Source of the DNA: Lachnospiraceae bacterium
Lineage (GTDB): Bacteria; Bacillota; Clostridia; Lachnospirales; Lachnospiraceae
Assembly (NCBI GenBank): GCA_022652545.1
Contig: JALCRM010000002.1
Span: 186,001 to 250,000 of the forward strand
DNA: 64,000 nt
Direction of reading: 5' to 3'
Below the pieces are notes generated by a model that saw nothing but the letters and a program-made list of their open reading frames with translations, had not been told where the DNA came from and searched no databases. Position 1 is the stretch's first letter; every line of letters begins with the position of its first letter. Position numbers and translations under genes: made by a program. This document shows, in pieces, positions 25,257-34,020 of this stretch.

Positions 25257-25286
25257 TTGTACGGAGCAGGTAATTTGTGTTATCAT
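25257..25286 (+). promoter_or_regulatory. Promoter of ptb-buk leader
   Basis: TTGTAC (25257-25262), 18 bases, TGT-TATCAT with the -10 at 25281-25286 (extended -10). The start would be near 25293, 160 bases before ptb, with a terminator hairpin in between. Confidence 0.6.
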
Positions 25287-25322
25287 TCTTTGCGGTGTCG
25301 ATCAGGGACGGCAGAGGAAAGG

Positions 25323-25358
25323 AACGGATCCGGTCACAGCCTGGCCGGATCCGTTTTT
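25323..25358 (+). terminator. Terminator in ptb-buk leader
   Basis: AACGGATCCGG (25323-25333) pairs perfectly with CCGGATCCGTT (25345-25355) and ends in TTTTT. It could end the upstream unit, but because a promoter lies before it, it may act as an attenuator. CGGTGTCG (25293-25300) is complementary to CGACACCG (25407-25414), which encloses the hairpin. Confidence 0.75.
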
Positions 25359-25454
25359 GGTAATCCGATTTTTAATTGCGGAACAGGTTTACTTTGCGGG
25401 CGCGGACGACACCGGACGTCTGCTGTTTTGCATTTATGGAGGTAAGTAGTATTT

Positions 25455-26384
25455 ATGAGTGCATCATTTGAAGAGTTACTGAAGCAGGTAAAGCTGTGTC
25501 CGAAGAAGATCCTGTCCGTGGCGGTGGCCCAGGACACGCGTGTTCTGGAGGCCGTTTCCGACGCGCAGAACAAAGGGATCGCGGATCCCATACTCGTAGG
25601 TGACGAGGAGAAGATACGCGACATCGCGGCAGGCATAGGCGTGGATGTCAGCAACATGCAGATCATCGATATCGTCAACGAGGAAGAGGCGGCAAAAAGA
25701 GCCGTCAAGCTCGTACATGACGGGGATGCCGACATGTATATGAAAGGCGAGCTGCCGTCAAAGACCTTCCTGCGCAGCGTTCTGGACAAGGAAGTGGGAC
25801 TGCGCACCGGCTCCACTCTTTCGCACGTATGCGTTTTCGAGATCCCGGGCATCAACCGCCTGCTGTTTCTTACGGATGTGGCTTTCCTGCCTTATCCCAC
25901 GCTGGAACAGAAGGAACAGATCATCAATTACACCGTACAGGTGGCCCGCGCCTGCGGCGTGCAGCTGCCGAAGGTAGCCCCGCTCGCGGCGGTCGAAGTG
26001 GTAAATGAAAAAATGCCGGTCACGGTAGAGGCTGCACAGCTGACGCAGTGGAACCTCGAAGGCCGCATAAAGGACTGCATCGTGGACGGCCCGCTTTCCA
26101 TGGACCTCGCCATCGACCCGACGGCCGCGGAACACAAGGAAGGCGCCGCAGAGCGCAGGATCGTCGGTGACGCCGACATTCTCCTGTTCCCCGACATCCA
26201 CGCCGGCAACCTTGTCTATAAGGTCATCGTGCGTTTCACAAAGTGCAAGAACGGCTGTATCCTGATGGGCACCAAGGCACCCGTCGTGCTGACCTCCCGG
26301 TCGGATACGAAAGAGACGAAGGTCAATTCGATCGCCCTGGCTGCCGTCGTGGCAGAGCACCTGAAAAAACAGCAGGAGGTATAG
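25455..26384 (+). CDS. ptb: Phosphate butyryltransferase
   Basis: Converts butyryl-CoA and phosphate to butyryl-phosphate, the first step of the kinase route to butyrate. 309 residues of the PTA/PTB family: [20 protein letters not shown] near the N terminus, [17 protein letters not shown] near 95, and [11 protein letters not shown] with [15 protein letters not shown] near the C terminus. GGAGG lies 12 bases from the ATG. buk starts two bases after its stop, which supports butyryl rather than acetyl specificity. It indicates butyrate production with ATP gain. Confidence 0.93.
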   Translation: MSASFEELLKQVKLCPKKILSVAVAQDTRVLEAVSDAQNKGIADPILVGDEEKIRDIAAGIGVDVSNMQIIDIVNEEEAAKRAVKLVHDGDADMYMKGELPSKTFLRSVLDKEVGLRTGSTLSHVCVFEIPGINRLLFLTDVAFLPYPTLEQKEQIINYTVQVARACGVQLPKVAPLAAVEVVNEKMPVTVEAAQLTQWNLEGRIKDCIVDGPLSMDLAIDPTAAEHKEGAAERRIVGDADILLFPDIHAGNLVYKVIVRFTKCKNGCILMGTKAPVVLTSRSDTKETKVNSIALAAVVAEHLKKQQEV

Positions 26385-26385
26385 C

Positions 26386-27453
26386 ATGTCCATCAGAAGC
26401 CTCATCATCAATCCCGGTTCCACATCCACCAAGATCGGCGTGTTCGACGACGAGACTCTCGTCTTCGACAGCACGCTGCGCCACACGACGGAAGAGATCG
26501 CGCAGTTCCCGAATATCGTGGCGCAGAAGTCGTTCCGCAAAGACATCATCCTGAATGCGCTGAAAGAGAAGAACATCGATCTGCAGAGTCTCGACGTGGT
26601 CGTGGGACGCGGCGGCCTGCTCAAGCCCATAGAGGGCGGGACCTACGCGGTGACGGATGCCCTGCGCGCAGACCTGGAGACAGGCGTTCAGGGGCAGCAC
26701 GCGAGCAACCTCGGCGGGCTCCTTGCACGCGAGATCGGTGATTCGATCGGCGTGCCGTCCTATATCGTGGATCCGGTGGTCGTGGATGAACTCATTCCCG
26801 TTGCCCGCCTCTCCGGTGTGCCGGAGATCTCCCGCGTTTCGATCTTCCATGCGCTGAACCAGAAGGCAGTGGCGCGCAGATACGCGAAGGAACAGGGCAA
26901 ACGGTATGAAGATCTGAATCTGATCGTCGTCCACATGGGCGGCGGCTGCTCTGTCGGCGCACACCGCAACGGCCGTGTGATCGATGTTTTCAACGCGCTG
27001 GACGGCGACGGTGCATTTTCTCCCGAACGCGCGGGAGGCGTGCCTTCGGGCGCCCTCATCAAACTCTGCTTTGAAAGCGGGCTCACGGAGAAGGAAGTGT
27101 ACCGGAAGTTCGTCGGCAACGGCGGCTTCAATGCCTACCTGCATACGAACGATGCCAGGGACGTGGACAAGATGGTCGATGCAGGGGACGAAAAGGCAAA
27201 ACTTGTGCGCGATGCTTTCATTTTCCAGATCTGCAAGAACATCGGCGCAGAGGCGACCGTACTGAAGGGGAAGGTCGACCAGATCATCCTGACAGGCGGC
27301 ATCGCATATGACAAGGCAGTGACTTCCGCGATCTGCGAGAGTGTTTCCTTTATTGCACCGGTCACACTGTATCCCGGCGAAGACGAACTGCTGGCGCTCT
27401 GCCAGGGCGCGCTGCGCGTCATGAGGGGCGAAGAAAAGGCAGGGGAATACTGA
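26386..27453 (+). CDS. buk: Butyrate kinase
   Basis: Transfers the phosphate of butyryl-phosphate to ADP, releasing butyrate and ATP. 355 residues of the ASKHA acetokinase fold: N-terminal [15 protein letters not shown] binds phosphate, [36 protein letters not shown] near 183, and [14 protein letters not shown] follow. The GGTYAV and RAGG stretches are typical of Buk rather than acetate kinase. Directly after ptb (one base gap), with AGGAGG at the junction. Confidence 0.95.
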   Translation: MSIRSLIINPGSTSTKIGVFDDETLVFDSTLRHTTEEIAQFPNIVAQKSFRKDIILNALKEKNIDLQSLDVVVGRGGLLKPIEGGTYAVTDALRADLETGVQGQHASNLGGLLAREIGDSIGVPSYIVDPVVVDELIPVARLSGVPEISRVSIFHALNQKAVARRYAKEQGKRYEDLNLIVVHMGGGCSVGAHRNGRVIDVFNALDGDGAFSPERAGGVPSGALIKLCFESGLTEKEVYRKFVGNGGFNAYLHTNDARDVDKMVDAGDEKAKLVRDAFIFQICKNIGAEATVLKGKVDQIILTGGIAYDKAVTSAICESVSFIAPVTLYPGEDELLALCQGALRVMRGEEKAGEY

Positions 27454-27543
27454 CGGATCCGGGAAGGAAGCATCAGCCGCAGTGAAGGCCTGCCGCGGCA
27501 TACACCGGCACCTGCATGGAAAGGACAAGAGGAAACCACAGAG

Positions 27544-30120
27544 ATGTCAAATATCATACTCGATAAGATCATAGGCTCGCACAGCCAGCGGGAACTCAAG
27601 CGCATTCAGCCACTGGTCAGCAGGATCGAATCCCTGCACGATGCGATGGGCGCGCTTTCCGACGAGGAACTTGCAGGCAAGACGGTGGAGTTCCGCAAAC
27701 GCCTTGCCGACGGGGAGACGCTGGACGACCTGCTGCCGGAGGCCTACGCCGCCGTGCGGGAGGGCGCAAAACGCGCACTCGGTATGGAACCTTTCCGTGT
27801 ACAGCTGATCGGCGGCATCATTCTCCACCAGGGCCGCATCGCTGAAATGAAGACAGGCGAAGGCAAGACTCTCGTGGCTACCCTCCCCTGCTACCTGAAT
27901 GCCCTGGAAGGCAAGGGCGTCCACGTCGTCACAGTCAACGATTATCTGGCAAAACGTGACTCGGAGTGGATGGGACAGGTCTACCGCTTCATGAGGCTCA
28001 CGGTCGGCGTCGTACTCAACAGCATGACGAGCGACGAGCGCCGGGAAGCCTATAAATGCGACATCACCTATATCACCAACAACGAGCTGGGTTTTGACTA
28101 TCTGCGTGACAACATGGCCATCTACAAGGAACAGCTCGTGCTGCGCGACCTCAACTACGCCATCATCGACGAGGTCGACTCCATCCTCATCGATGAAGCC
28201 CGCACCCCCCTCATCATTTCCGGACAGAGCGGGAAGTCCACCAAGATCTACGAAGCCTGCGACATTCTGGCAAAACAGATGACCAGGGGCGAAGACCAGG
28301 GCGAATATTCGAAGATGGATGCCATCATGGGCATCGAGCAGGAAGAGACCGGCGATTTCATCGTCAACGAGAAGGACAAGCTGGTCAACCTCACTGCACA
28401 GGGCGTGGACAAGGTCGAGAAGTTCTTCCACCTGGAAAACCTTGCGGACCCGGACAACATTGAGATCCAGCACTGCATGGAACTGGCGCTGCGCGCGAAC
28501 AGCCTCATGCAGCGTGACCACGACTATATCGTCAAGGACGACCAGGTGCTCATCGTCGATGAGTTCACCGGCCGTGTCATGCCCGGCAGGCGTTATTCCG
28601 ACGGCCTGCACCAGGCGATCGAAGCCAAGGAACACGTCAAGGTAAAACAGGAATCCAAAACGCTCGCGACCATCACGTTCCAGAACTTCTTCAACAAGTA
28701 TGCGAAGAAGGCCGGCATGACGGGCACGGCCCTGACGGAGGCAAGGGAGTTCGAGGAGATCTACGGCATGGACGTCGTGGAGATCCCGACAAACAAGCCG
28801 GTCATCCGTGTGGACCACCAGGATGCCGTGTACAAGACCAAGAAGGAAAAGCTGCACGCCGTCGTGGAGGAAGTGAAGGCCTGCCATGAGAAGGGGCAGC
28901 CTATCCTGGTCGGCACCATCACGATCGAGGCGTCGGAGGAACTCTCCGCACTGCTGAAGAAGGAAGGCATACAGCACAATGTCCTGAATGCCAAGTTCCA
29001 CGAGCTGGAAGCGCAGATCGTCGCACAGGCAGGTCAGCACGGCGCAGTCACGATCGCGACGAACATGGCCGGCCGTGGTACCGATATCAAACTGGATGAG
29101 GAAGCCAGGGCAGCAGGCGGGCTTTTCATCGTCGGCACGGAGCGCCATGAGGCGCGCCGTATCGACAACCAGCTGCGCGGCCGTTCCGGACGGCAGGGCG
29201 ATCCCGGCGAATCCAGGTTCTATATTTCCCTGGAGGACGACCTGATGCGCCTGTTCGGTTCCGAGCGTATGATCGGCATTTTCAACGCGCTGGGCATCCC
29301 GGAAGGGCAGGAGATCCACCACAAGGCTCTGACCAAGGCGATCGAATCCGCACAGAAGAAGATCGAGATCAACAACTTCGGCATCCGCAAGAACCTGCTC
29401 GACTACGACCAGGTCATGAACGAGCAGCGTGAGATCATTTACAAGGAACGCCGCAGGGTACTGAACGGGGACAGCATGCGGGAGACCATCTACAAGATGA
29501 TCACCGACATCACCGAGAGCGCGGTGGAGACCAGCCTGGGCGAAGACAGCGATCCGGCTGGCTGGGATCTCAAGGAACTGAATGAACTTCTGCTGCCGGT
29601 CATCCCGATCCAGCCGGTAACGCTGGATCGCATTGCCGAGAAGACGCGCAAGGGCGTACAGCAGCAGCTCAAGGAAGAGGCCGTGAAGCTGTATGAGGCC
29701 AAGGAAGCGGAGTTCCCCGAGGCGGAGGCGATCCGTGAACTGGAACGCGTCGTCCTGCTCAGGGTGGTCGATGAAAAGTGGATGAACCACATCGACGACA
29801 TGGATCAGCTGCGCCAGGGCATCGGCGTACAGGCCTATGCGCAGAGAGATCCTCTGGTCGAATACAAGATCGCCGGGTACGACATGTTCAATGAGATGTC
29901 CTCCAACATTCAGGAGGAGACCATCCGCGTGCTGATGCATGTCCGCGTCGAGCAGAAGGTGGAACGTGAACAGGTGGCCAAGGTCACCGGCACCAACAAG
30001 GACGACTCCGAACCCAGGCAGCCGGTCAAGCGCATGCAGAAGAAGATCTATCCCAACGATCCCTGCCCGTGCGGCAGCGGAAAGAAATACAAGAACTGCC
30101 ATGGAAAAGGCATAGTATAG
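27544..30120 (+). CDS. secA: Preprotein translocase ATPase SecA
   Basis: Motor that pushes secretory preproteins through SecYEG. 858 residues. N-terminal helicase-like domain with Walker [12 protein letters not shown] near 100, [18 protein letters not shown] near 210, the preprotein cross-linking domain, and [15 protein letters not shown] near 507 in the second ATPase fold. The C terminus ends in a SEC-C zinc motif ([17 protein letters not shown]), used for SecB or ribosome contact. It has a GAGGAAA site and is followed by prfB, a frequent pair in Bacillota. Confidence 0.97.
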   Translation: MSNIILDKIIGSHSQRELKRIQPLVSRIESLHDAMGALSDEELAGKTVEFRKRLADGETLDDLLPEAYAAVREGAKRALGMEPFRVQLIGGIILHQGRIAEMKTGEGKTLVATLPCYLNALEGKGVHVVTVNDYLAKRDSEWMGQVYRFMRLTVGVVLNSMTSDERREAYKCDITYITNNELGFDYLRDNMAIYKEQLVLRDLNYAIIDEVDSILIDEARTPLIISGQSGKSTKIYEACDILAKQMTRGEDQGEYSKMDAIMGIEQEETGDFIVNEKDKLVNLTAQGVDKVEKFFHLENLADPDNIEIQHCMELALRANSLMQRDHDYIVKDDQVLIVDEFTGRVMPGRRYSDGLHQAIEAKEHVKVKQESKTLATITFQNFFNKYAKKAGMTGTALTEAREFEEIYGMDVVEIPTNKPVIRVDHQDAVYKTKKEKLHAVVEEVKACHEKGQPILVGTITIEASEELSALLKKEGIQHNVLNAKFHELEAQIVAQAGQHGAVTIATNMAGRGTDIKLDEEARAAGGLFIVGTERHEARRIDNQLRGRSGRQGDPGESRFYISLEDDLMRLFGSERMIGIFNALGIPEGQEIHHKALTKAIESAQKKIEINNFGIRKNLLDYDQVMNEQREIIYKERRRVLNGDSMRETIYKMITDITESAVETSLGEDSDPAGWDLKELNELLLPVIPIQPVTLDRIAEKTRKGVQQQLKEEAVKLYEAKEAEFPEAEAIRELERVVLLRVVDEKWMNHIDDMDQLRQGIGVQAYAQRDPLVEYKIAGYDMFNEMSSNIQEETIRVLMHVRVEQKVEREQVAKVTGTNKDDSEPRQPVKRMQKKIYPNDPCPCGSGKKYKNCHGKGIV

Positions 30121-30163
30121 GCACAGCGGACAGACAGCAACAGAACCGAGAGGTACGGTACCG

Positions 30164-31285
30164 ATGGTAGAACTCGATACGATGAAAATTGAACTGCAGC
30201 AGTATGAAGCGCCGCTGGAGGAACTGAGGGACTCCCTCGACCTGGACCACAAGCGGCAGCAGATCGAGGAGCTTTCCAGAGAGTCGGAAGCACCCGATTT
30301 CTGGACCGATCCCGACAGGGCGAATGCCAGGATGAAACAGCTCAAGGACCTGCAGAAAGCGGTCCAGGATGCAGACGGACTCAAAACACAGTACGCGGAT
30401 ATTCTCGACCTGATCCAGATGGGCAACGAGGACGACGATCACGGTATCATTCCCGATGTGCGCACGGAGCTGGACAGCTTTGAGGAAAAACTGGAGACGA
30501 TGCGTCTGTCTACGCTCCTTACCGGGGAGTATGACCACTGCAACGCGATCGTTTCGCTGAATGCGGGCGCCGGCGGCACGGAGAGCTGCGACTGGTGCCA
30601 GATGCTTTTCCGTATGTACTCGAAATGGGCGGACCGGCACGGCTTCACGGTCGATACGCTGAACATGGTCGACGGCGATGAGGCCGGCATCAAGAATGTG
30701 GATTTCCAGATCAACGGCACGAATGCGTACGGCTATCTCAAGTCGGAGCGCGGCGTGCACCGCCTCGTGCGCATGTCTCCGTTCAATGCGCAGGGCAAAC
30801 GGCAGACTTCCTTTGTATCGTGCGAGGTGATGCCTGATATCGACAAGAGCGTGGACATTGAGATCAAGCCGGACGATATAAGGATCGATACCTACCGGAG
30901 CAGCGGCGCCGGCGGACAGCACATCAACAAGACCTCGTCCGCGATCCGTATCACGCACTTTCCCACAGGGATCGTGGTCACCTGCCAGAATGAGCGTTCA
31001 CAGTTCCAGAACAAGGACAAGGCTTTCGAGATCCTGCGCGCAAGGCTGTTTATCAGGCGGCAGGAAGAGGAAGAGGAAAAGCTGGCAAAGATCCGCGGCG
31101 AAGTCAAGGACAACGCCTGGGGCAGCCAGATCCGCTCCTACGTCCTGCAGCCCTACCAGATGGTCAAGGACACAAGGACCGAGGAGGAGACGGCAAATGC
31201 ACAGGGCGTGCTCGACGGGGATATAGACCGTTTCATCAACGCCTACCTGAAGATGCAGGCGAACAGGGCAAAGGCACAGGCCTGA
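30164..31285 (+). CDS. prfB: Peptide chain release factor 2, no programmed frameshift
   Basis: Recognises UGA and UAA stop codons and triggers peptide release. 373 residues in one uninterrupted frame. The GGQ loop is in SSGAGGQHINKTSSA near residue 246, and the codon-recognition region and RKEEEEKLAKIRGE-type helix are present. In most bacteria residues near 25 are encoded across a CUU-UGA +1 frameshift site; here the equivalent point reads RDSLDLD with sense codons and no UGA, so the autoregulatory frameshift is absent. Two ATG codons (30164 and 30182) are possible starts. A terminator follows. Confidence 0.95.
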   Translation: MVELDTMKIELQQYEAPLEELRDSLDLDHKRQQIEELSRESEAPDFWTDPDRANARMKQLKDLQKAVQDADGLKTQYADILDLIQMGNEDDDHGIIPDVRTELDSFEEKLETMRLSTLLTGEYDHCNAIVSLNAGAGGTESCDWCQMLFRMYSKWADRHGFTVDTLNMVDGDEAGIKNVDFQINGTNAYGYLKSERGVHRLVRMSPFNAQGKRQTSFVSCEVMPDIDKSVDIEIKPDDIRIDTYRSSGAGGQHINKTSSAIRITHFPTGIVVTCQNERSQFQNKDKAFEILRARLFIRRQEEEEEKLAKIRGEVKDNAWGSQIRSYVLQPYQMVKDTRTEEETANAQGVLDGDIDRFINAYLKMQANRAKAQA

Positions 31286-31298
31286 CTGCAGACATGGC

Positions 31299-31326
31299 GG
31301 GAACCGGAGAGATCCGGTTCCCTTTT
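31299..31326 (+). terminator. Intrinsic terminator after prfB
   Basis: GGGAACCGGA (31299-31308) pairs perfectly with TCCGGTTCCC (31313-31322) around a GAGA tetraloop, followed by TTTT. It ends the secA-prfB unit; the T-run is short. Confidence 0.75.
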
Positions 31327-31372
31327 CCGTCCGGCAGCAACAGCGGCATGAAGTGTTGCCGATGTTCGTTTC

Positions 31373-31409
31373 GGAGGATCTGAAGATCCTCCTCATGGAG
31401 GAAAATATG
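31373..31409 (+). promoter_or_regulatory. Hairpin/Shine-Dalgarno switch element, copy A
   Basis: GGAGGATC (31373-31380), loop TGAA, GATCCTCC (31385-31392) form a perfect eight-base stem. Four bases later is the Shine-Dalgarno GGAGG (31397-31401) and then the ATG at 31407. The 3' arm TCCTCC can instead pair with GGAGGA (31397-31402) around TCAT, hiding the ribosome-binding site. The two folds exclude each other. Five similar copies lie elsewhere in the window. Confidence 0.7.
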
Positions 31410-32120
31410 ACTGAAAAAAAACGCACAGCCGGAGGCTTCGGGCTTTTCGAAGCAGTCTTTGATATCTGCTACCTGGGCTTTGCATTCGGAGCGGGTTTTT
31501 ATACGCTCTCCCGCGCTTTCCGCACGGGCCGGCCGGCGCTGTATATGGCCGGTCTCCTGGCCCTGCTTCTGGGCAGCGGGGACGCCTTTCACCTTGTGCC
31601 GAGGGTGGCTTCCATTTTGTCCGGGAACGATGAAAAATACCGCAGGGCACTGGGCGTCGGCAAGCTTGTCACATCCATTACGATGACGCTGTTTTACATC
31701 CTTCTGATGCAGTTCGGACTTACGCTGTTCCCGGTGCGGGAAGGCGGCGCGCTGATGGCGGTGCTCTGGGTGCTCGCCGCCGTACGCATCGTGTTTTGCC
31801 TGCTGCCCCAGAACGACTGGACAGGCGAAGCAAAGAAGGGTACGGCGCAGCTCTCCTACTGGTTCGGCATCTACCGCAACATTCCCTTCACGGCGATGGG
31901 GATCGTCGTATGCGTTTTCTATATTCTGAAGGTGAACAGGGCAGCTGCGGCTGCGGCCGGCGCACCCGGGATGGAGTGGATGTGGCTCGCGATCGTGATC
32001 AGTTTTGCCTGTTACCTCGCCGTGGTGCTGGGGGCTGACAGGCACCCGAAGCTCGGCATGCTGATGATGCCGAAGACGCTTGCCTATGTGTGGATCCTGA
32101 TCCTTTGCGCGCGGATCTGA
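31407..32120 (+). CDS. Polytopic membrane protein of unknown function
   Basis: I do not recognise the family with certainty. 237 residues from the ATG placed after the hairpin element; a longer in-frame start at 31353 lies upstream of that element and lacks a ribosome-binding site. Seven or so hydrophobic segments; the pattern DICYLGFAFGAGFYTLSRAF, GDAFHLVPR and YWFGIYRNIPFTAMG with buried His, Asp and Arg residues suggests an enzyme-like or sensor membrane protein. The stop TGA lies within the loop of the next hairpin element, coupling it to the adenosyltransferase gene. Confidence 0.75.
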   Translation: MTEKKRTAGGFGLFEAVFDICYLGFAFGAGFYTLSRAFRTGRPALYMAGLLALLLGSGDAFHLVPRVASILSGNDEKYRRALGVGKLVTSITMTLFYILLMQFGLTLFPVREGGALMAVLWVLAAVRIVFCLLPQNDWTGEAKKGTAQLSYWFGIYRNIPFTAMGIVVCVFYILKVNRAAAAAAGAPGMEWMWLAIVISFACYLAVVLGADRHPKLGMLMMPKTLAYVWILILCARI

Positions 32121-32150
32121 AGATTCTCCTTATGGAGGAGGCAGGGAATG
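32113..32150 (+). promoter_or_regulatory. Hairpin/Shine-Dalgarno switch element, copy B
   Basis: GGATC (32113-32117), loop TGAA, GATTC (32122-32126), then TCC-TTAT-GGAGGA and the ATG at 32148. CTCC (32126-32129) can pair with GGAG (32134-32137), extended by U-G and U-A pairs. The first stem is shorter than in other copies because it overlaps the preceding reading frame, whose TGA stop is in the loop. Ribosomes finishing the upstream gene would melt the first stem. Confidence 0.6.
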
Positions 32151-32672
32151 GATAAGCCAATGCTGCAGGTTTACTGCGGGGACGGCAAGGGAAAGACGAC
32201 TGCGGCGGTCGGACTGGCCGTACGCGCGGCCGGTGCCGGGCTGCATGTTTTCTTTACACAGTTCATGAAGGGCGACGAGTCGTCGGAACTCAGGGTGCTG
32301 CGCACAGTGCCGGGCATTGAGATCATGAAACCGGAAAAGCACTACGGTTTTTCCTTTGAGATGGACGACGGACAGAAGCGGGAGATCACGGCCTGCCACA
32401 ATGCGATCCTGGATGCGGCGCTGCGTCACCTGAAGAACGGGGATACGGATGTGATCGTGTTCGACGAGATCTTCAGCGCATACAGCTGCGGGCTGCTCGA
32501 CGAAGAAAAGGTGCACCGCGTCCTGTCGGTCCCGCAGACGGCGGAGATCGTCATGACCGGCAGGGATCCTGCGGAGTGGATCCTTTCCGGGGCGGACTAC
32601 ATCACCGAGATGCGGCTGGTGCGCCACCCCTATGAAAAAGGCATATCCGCACGCAGGGGGATCGAGTTTTAG
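32148..32672 (+). CDS. Cob(I)yrinic acid a,c-diamide adenosyltransferase (CobA/CobO/BtuR type)
   Basis: Transfers the adenosyl group of ATP to reduced cobalt corrinoids, producing adenosylcobalamin. 174 residues. The P-loop is at the N terminus (QVYCGDGKGKTTAAVGLAVR), with the DEI Walker B-like motif in DVIVFDEIFSAYSCGLL near 106. Slightly shorter than the usual 190-200. No cobalamin biosynthesis genes are adjacent. It would supply the cofactor of the class II ribonucleotide reductase at 53.5 kb. Its translation start is preceded by hairpin element B. Confidence 0.88.
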   Translation: MDKPMLQVYCGDGKGKTTAAVGLAVRAAGAGLHVFFTQFMKGDESSELRVLRTVPGIEIMKPEKHYGFSFEMDDGQKREITACHNAILDAALRHLKNGDTDVIVFDEIFSAYSCGLLDEEKVHRVLSVPQTAEIVMTGRDPAEWILSGADYITEMRLVRHPYEKGISARRGIEF

Positions 32673-32682
32673 GGAGGCGTAT

Positions 32683-33840
32683 ATGACAGAGATCAAAAGT
32701 GAATCGAGACTGACCTTTCTCGAAGCGACGAGCATCATCGTCGGGCATGGCGTGGGCTCCGGCATCCTGGCGGTCCCGTACCTTGCCTCGCGCAACAGCT
32801 GGCTCGATCTGCTGTGGATCATCCCGCTCGCCTACGGGATCAACCTGGTGATGCACTTTATGATCGCGGAGCTCTCCCTGAATAACGGGGGAGCGCAGTT
32901 CATCGCGTGCTTTCAGAATGAACTGTTCACAGGCAGGGCAGGCAAGGCGCTGACCTGGTTTGCCTTTGCCATGCTGGGCCTCTCCGTGCTGATGAACGTC
33001 AGCGGATTCATCGTGGGCTCGGCAGCCGTTTTCACTGCCTGGTTCGGCATGCCCGAAAAGGCGGCAGTGATCCTGTACTATGTGCTGGCGGCGGGCGTTG
33101 TTTTTATCGGCATGAAGGCAGTGGGGATCTGCGAAAAGATCTCCGTGTTTGCCATGATCGGCGTCATCGGCATCCTGTTTGTGGCGGTGCTGCTTTCTCC
33201 GCTCAGCGCGCTGCCCGTTTCCCGCATTGCCGTCTCCAACGTGCTGGCTCTGTACGGAATGGTGGCCTTTTCACTGTCGTCCGTCATGTCCGTACCGCAG
33301 GTCGTCAAGGGACTGAACGGCGACGTGCGCAGGATCAGGGCTTCCATCGCCGCAGGCACGGGCATCAATGCCGCCCTGATCGTGCTGATCACCTTTATGA
33401 CGCTGCTCGGCGCGGGTACTTCGATCTCCGGCAGCGGCGCGCTGGTCGATCTGTCCGCGCACCTGGGAGGCTGGGTCAGCATAGTGGGGTATGTTTTCTC
33501 GCTGCTTGCGCTGTCCACCTCGTTCTGGGCCAACACCCTCAATCTGCGCGACATCGTCCACGAGCAGACAGGACTCCGGCTTCATCTGTCCTGGCTTATT
33601 TCGACGCTGCCCTGCCTGCTGCTTTCCCTTGTAGGGCTCTCCAGTTTTGTCGGCTTCACGCGCCTTGCCGGCATCATTCAGGTCCTGACCGGGCTTGCGA
33701 TCATCGTGGCGTACGGCAGATCGCGCAGGCGGACGGGAACGGCACCGGTGTCCGGAAGATTCGGCACGCTGCCTTTCCAGGTCCTCGTACTGCTGGGCTC
33801 TGTCGCAGCCACCGCGGGCTCCATGCTGCATATTAAATGA
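32683..33840 (+). CDS. Amino acid permease of the aromatic/HAAAP-like transporter group
   Basis: Probable proton-coupled amino-acid importer. 385 residues from the ATG with GGGAGG upstream; eleven or so hydrophobic segments. The first segment FLEATSIIVGHGVGSGILAV has the unwound Gly-rich helix (G-x-G-x-G) of the APC superfamily, and SVMSVPQVVKGLNGD resembles Aa_trans/HAAAP proteins. Substrate cannot be read. Eleven bases after the adenosyltransferase gene, so cotranscription is likely but functional linkage is not evident. Confidence 0.78.
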   Translation: MTEIKSESRLTFLEATSIIVGHGVGSGILAVPYLASRNSWLDLLWIIPLAYGINLVMHFMIAELSLNNGGAQFIACFQNELFTGRAGKALTWFAFAMLGLSVLMNVSGFIVGSAAVFTAWFGMPEKAAVILYYVLAAGVVFIGMKAVGICEKISVFAMIGVIGILFVAVLLSPLSALPVSRIAVSNVLALYGMVAFSLSSVMSVPQVVKGLNGDVRRIRASIAAGTGINAALIVLITFMTLLGAGTSISGSGALVDLSAHLGGWVSIVGYVFSLLALSTSFWANTLNLRDIVHEQTGLRLHLSWLISTLPCLLLSLVGLSSFVGFTRLAGIIQVLTGLAIIVAYGRSRRRTGTAPVSGRFGTLPFQVLVLLGSVAATAGSMLHIK

Positions 33841-33875
33841 AAGCCGTAAAAACAGCCTGCAGAGCCGATATTTCA

Positions 33876-33903
33876 TTGAAATGCGGGCAAACGAATGTAT
33901 AAA
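33876..33903 (+). promoter_or_regulatory. Promoter of amino-acid ABC transporter
   Basis: TTGAAA (33876-33881), 16 bases, TATAAA (33898-33903) in an AT-rich gap. A second candidate, TTGATT (33928-33933) with TAGACT (33951-33956) at 17 bases, lies nearer the gene. Confidence 0.6.
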
Positions 33904-34020
33904 TCTAAGCACAAATGCATATTATGCTTGATTTTTTGAATAAACATGCATAGACTATAGAACAGTTGCTGAACAATGGGATTTATGAAGAAACAGACAA
34001 AGTATACAGAGGAGGACGTT

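Noticed and set aside
27547-30426. A 959-codon open frame on the minus strand across secA and prfB
   Set aside because: It is the codon-position shadow of the secA/prfB coding strand in a GC-rich genome; it has no family resemblance, and the plus-strand genes are certain.
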